Source of the DNA: WHSW01 sp963846165
Lineage (GTDB): Bacteria > Actinomycetota > Thermoleophilia > Solirubrobacterales > 70-9
Assembly (NCBI GenBank): GCA_963846165.1
Contig: CAWJUU010000005.1
Location: 682,001-746,000, forward strand
Direction of reading: 5' to 3'
Length of the DNA: 64,000 nucleotides
Shown here: positions 61,897-64,000 of the stretch, in pieces
How positions within the stretch are numbered: the first letter of the stretch is position 1
Layout of the letters: each line of letters starts with the position of its first letter
Notes under the pieces: generated by a model
Told to the model about the DNA's origin: nothing
What the model saw: the letters and a program-made list of their open reading frames with translations, nothing else
Databases searched by the model: none
Position numbers and translations under genes: made by a program

Positions 61897-62046
61897 ATGC
61901 CTGAGGGTTACTGCGTAAAGGAACGTAAGAAGGTCGAGATTGTGAATCCGGTGCAGGTGACGATGAAGAATGGCCGGCCGGCGATCCAGGGTACGTGCCC
62001 GGACTGCGGCACGAAGATCTTCAAGATCGGCAAGCTCGAGGGCTGA
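61897..62046 (+). CDS. DUF5679-type small zinc-ribbon protein
   Basis: 49 aa, coding without doubt: EGYCVKERKKVEIVNPVQVT, MKNGRPAIQGTCPDCGTKIF, KIGKLEG. DUF5679 proteins normally read YCVKCRKK at the start, but the second Cys is Glu here, so the four-Cys zinc site (Cys6, CPDC) has lost one ligand. AAAGGAGAG lies upstream at good spacing. Unusually many AAG/AAT/GTG codons compared with neighbours suggest high expression. Function unknown. Confidence 0.8.
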   Translation: MPEGYCVKERKKVEIVNPVQVTMKNGRPAIQGTCPDCGTKIFKIGKLEG

Positions 62047-62080
62047 CCGAGAGCTGGGTCGCGGTCGGGACGCGACCTGC

Positions 62081-63274
62081 TCAGACGGCCGCCAGGCCCG
62101 ACTGACGGCGGCCGTAGAGGTACCCCACGAGCGCTTCGACGACTTGTGGGTCGAACTGAGTGCCCGCGTTGGCGGTCAACTCGGCCATTGCCTCGCGGTG
62201 TGACATCGCCTGGCGGTAGGGCCGGTCGGAGGTCATCGCGTGGTAGGCGTCGCAGGCGAGGATGATGCGCGCCTCGATCGGGATCTCCTCGCCGACCAGC
62301 CCGTCCGGGTAACCGTCGCCGTCCCAACGCTCGTGCTCGTGGCGGACGGCGCGCGCGATCGGCCCCATGCCGGGGATCGCCCGGATGATGCGTTCGCCGA
62401 TCACCGGGTGCTGGCGCATAACCTCCCACTCGGCGGCGTCGAGGGCGCCGGGCTTGTGCAGGATCTCGTCGGGGACCCCGACCTTGCCGATGTCGTGCAG
62501 CAGCGCAGCGGTGCGCAGGCGGCCGATCTCCTCAGGGTCGAGCGCCAGGCCCTCGCCGATGCGGGCCGCAAGATCGACGACCGACTCGGAATGGTCGCCG
62601 GTATAGCGGTCGCGCTCACCCAGGGTCGAGGCCAGCGCCGCGATCACGTCGCCGTGGAGCCCGGTGAGCTCCTCATCGTTGGCCTCGCCGTTCGCGCCGG
62701 CCGCGTAGACGATCGCCTGTCCCCCGCCCGCGGCCCGCGCCTGCTCGAGCGCCGAGCCGGCCGTGGCGAGCAGCGCCTCCGGCGTGTCGGTGGGATCGAC
62801 CGCGGCAACGCCCGCCGAAGCGGAGTGCCCGCGGACGCCGCCGGCGTCGAGGTCCTCGAGCGCCACCAGGATGCGCTCGACCGCGTCGAGCGCTCCGGCG
62901 GCGTCGGTCTCGGGGAACAGGATCGCGAACTCGTCACCGCCGATCCGGCAGGAGAGGTCGTGCGAGCGCGTCCGCCGCGCGATCTCGGCACCGACGGCGC
63001 CGAGCACAAGGTCGCCCACGCCGTAGCCGTGCTTGAGGTTGAGATAGCGGAAGCGGTCGACATCGATCAGCGCGACGGTCAGGGTGCGGCCGTAGCGCTT
63101 GGCGCGCTGGAGCTCGAGCTCGAACTGCGCGCGAAAGGCCCGCAGCGTCAGCAGCCCACCCGAGATCGGGTCCCGCGAGGCCTGACGCGCAAGCTCCGCC
63201 TCGAGCTCGGCGATCCGAGTCTGAGCCGTGGCGAAGTCGGCGACGAGCTTGTCCCTATCACGGGAAGGAAACAC
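62081..63274 (-). CDS. GGDEF plus HD-GYP cyclic-di-GMP protein
   Basis: 397 aa. A short N-terminal coiled coil is followed by a GGDEF domain (about 35-190) with DVDRFRYLNLKHGYGVGDLV and intact GGDEF at 112-116. An HD-GYP domain (about 205-395) has LLHDIGKVGVPDEILHKPG (His260-Asp261), HPVIGERIIRAIPGMGP and HEHERWDGDGYPDG, with GDGYP replacing the usual G-x-GYP. It is a potential diguanylate cyclase and phosphodiesterase in one soluble protein. Confidence 0.92.
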   Translation of the reverse strand: MFPSRDRDKLVADFATAQTRIAELEAELARQASRDPISGGLLTLRAFRAQFELELQRAKRYGRTLTVALIDVDRFRYLNLKHGYGVGDLVLGAVGAEIARRTRSHDLSCRIGGDEFAILFPETDAAGALDAVERILVALEDLDAGGVRGHSASAGVAAVDPTDTPEALLATAGSALEQARAAGGGQAIVYAAGANGEANDEELTGLHGDVIAALASTLGERDRYTGDHSESVVDLAARIGEGLALDPEEIGRLRTAALLHDIGKVGVPDEILHKPGALDAAEWEVMRQHPVIGERIIRAIPGMGPIARAVRHEHERWDGDGYPDGLVGEEIPIEARIILACDAYHAMTSDRPYRQAMSHREAMAELTANAGTQFDPQVVEALVGYLYGRRQSGLAAV

Positions 63275-63325
63275 CGGTCTGACTATCGGCCGTACGCGAT
63301 CGCGCCTTGAGCGTCGCCGAATCGC

Positions 63326-63787
63326 ATGTCAAGTGCGCCAATCAGTGGAAGAATGCGCCGCAAGCGCATGGCGAGCCCGCAATCGCAAAAGCCGCTCGAA
63401 CTGATCCTGGCCCGCAACCTGCTGACCAGCATCTCGACCCCCGCCTTCCTGCTCGACGACGAGGCGGCGATCGTCTTCTACAACGAGGCCGCGGCGGCGC
63501 TGCTGGGGCGCTCTTTCGAGGACGCCGGGCGCATGACCGCCGACCAATGGACCGAGGCCTTCGGTCCGTTCGACGATGACGGCTCGCCGGTCGAGGTCGA
63601 CAGCCTCGCGACCACCGAGGCGATTCGACAGGGGCGGCCGGCGCACGCAACCTTCTCGATCCGAGCCGCCAACGGTGAGCGCACGCGGATCGAGGCGAGC
63701 GCGTTCCCGATCGTCGCCTCCGAGGCCGGCTCGTCCGGCGCGATGATCTTCTTCTGGCCCCTCGGCGCGAACGGCGAGAGGCCGTGA
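63326..63787 (+). CDS. PAS-domain protein
   Basis: 153 aa. A PAS fold spans residues about 28-145: ARNLLTSISTPAFLLDDEAA, IVFYNEAAAALLGRSFEDAG, THATFSIRAANGERTRIEAS-type strands and SGAMIFFWPLG. There is no output domain, so it may act on a partner. Alternative ATGs at 63353 (GGAAG just upstream) and 63368 are possible. It overlaps the next gene by GTGA at 63784-63787 and faces away from the GGDEF/HD-GYP gene. Confidence 0.82.
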   Translation: MSSAPISGRMRRKRMASPQSQKPLELILARNLLTSISTPAFLLDDEAAIVFYNEAAAALLGRSFEDAGRMTADQWTEAFGPFDDDGSPVEVDSLATTEAIRQGRPAHATFSIRAANGERTRIEASAFPIVASEAGSSGAMIFFWPLGANGERP

Positions 63788-64000
63788 AGGTCAAAGTCTG
63801 GGGCGCCAGAGGCTCGGTGCCGTCACCGGGACCGCACATGAACCGCTACGGGGGTAACACGTCCTGCGTCCAAGTCACCCTGGCGAGCGGCGAGGAGCTG
63901 ATTCTCGACGCGGGCACCGGCATCCGCACCCTCGGTCTCGATCTCAGCGGCAGCACGCGGATCCACATCCTGCTCACCCACCTGCACCTCGACCACATCC
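63784..64000 (+). CDS. MBL-fold metallohydrolase, cut by window end
   Basis: The first 72 residues are visible: KVKVWGARGSVPSPGPHMNR, YGGNTSCVQVTLASGEELIL, DAGTGIRTLG and ILLTHLHLDH with the first metal motif HxHxDH. The 'WGARGS.P.PG......GGNTSCV' start is typical of the MBL proteins often linked to PAS or cyclic-nucleotide domains. GTG start coupled to the PAS gene. The gene continues beyond 64000. Confidence 0.9.
   Translation, partial: MKVKVWGARGSVPSPGPHMNRYGGNTSCVQVTLASGEELILDAGTGIRTLGLDLSGSTRIHILLTHLHLDHI

Overview
The window is GC-rich chromosomal DNA of an actinobacterium. It most resembles the class Thermoleophilia (Solirubrobacterales and relatives). The clues are two large LuxR-type AAA regulators, a secreted protein built on 'GSLTGADV'-like decapeptides, F420-type luciferase-like and wax-ester-synthase-like genes, dense GTG starts and four-base stop/start overlaps. 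No rRNA, tRNA or CRISPR array was recognised.

0.1-9.5 kb: after a GYD-domain gene comes a compact integrated element (about 0.67-7.49 kb). It has a tyrosine integrase, an XRE regulator and a leftward operon read from overlapping divergent promoters: two excisionase-like HTH proteins, an OB-like protein, a Cys protein, prim-pol primase, AAA ATPase, small proteins and a distal HTH protein. The layout resembles a phage satellite. Its integrase end truncates a TadE/Flp-like gene, and a broken TAP-type hydrolase follows.

9.5-26 kb: small NTF2/SRPBCC genes, a methyltransferase, two paralogous LAL-type LuxR regulators, the pntB-pntAB-pntAA transhydrogenase operon, an FHA-HTH protein, a TauE permease and a Ser/Thr kinase fused to a beta-propeller.

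26-52.9 kb: mostly intact housekeeping and metabolic genes. These include a cupredoxin lipoprotein, an SDR/LLM/WS-DGAT/HAD lipid-type cluster, a four-gene osmoprotectant ABC transporter, an MFS pump, a CtpE-like P-type ATPase with pyruvate kinase and VanZ, an ATP-grasp enzyme, a crotonase, a split NHEJ set (LigD-type polymerase and ligase, no Ku), L-2-hydroxyglutarate oxidase, a wHTH/membrane-protein pair with its operator, two divergent acyl-CoA dehydrogenases and a thiolase.

52.87-59.51 kb: a second accessory block bounded by 18-bp direct repeats. It carries a tyrosine-recombinase remnant followed by cassette-like units: three NTF2-like genes, a TauE permease, arsR/CadI-like/arsC and a GT2 synthase. 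Five same-orientation copies of an 18-bp hairpin repeat sit at the unit boundaries. 59.6-64 kb returns to a membrane protein, rhodanese, a coiled-coil membrane protein, a 49-aa zinc-ribbon protein, a GGDEF/HD-GYP protein, a PAS protein and a truncated MBL-fold gene.

Many otherwise well-conserved genes carry single-base indels, often in G or C runs. Part of the apparent pseudogenisation is therefore probably assembly error. Coordinates of such genes span the whole recognisable gene.
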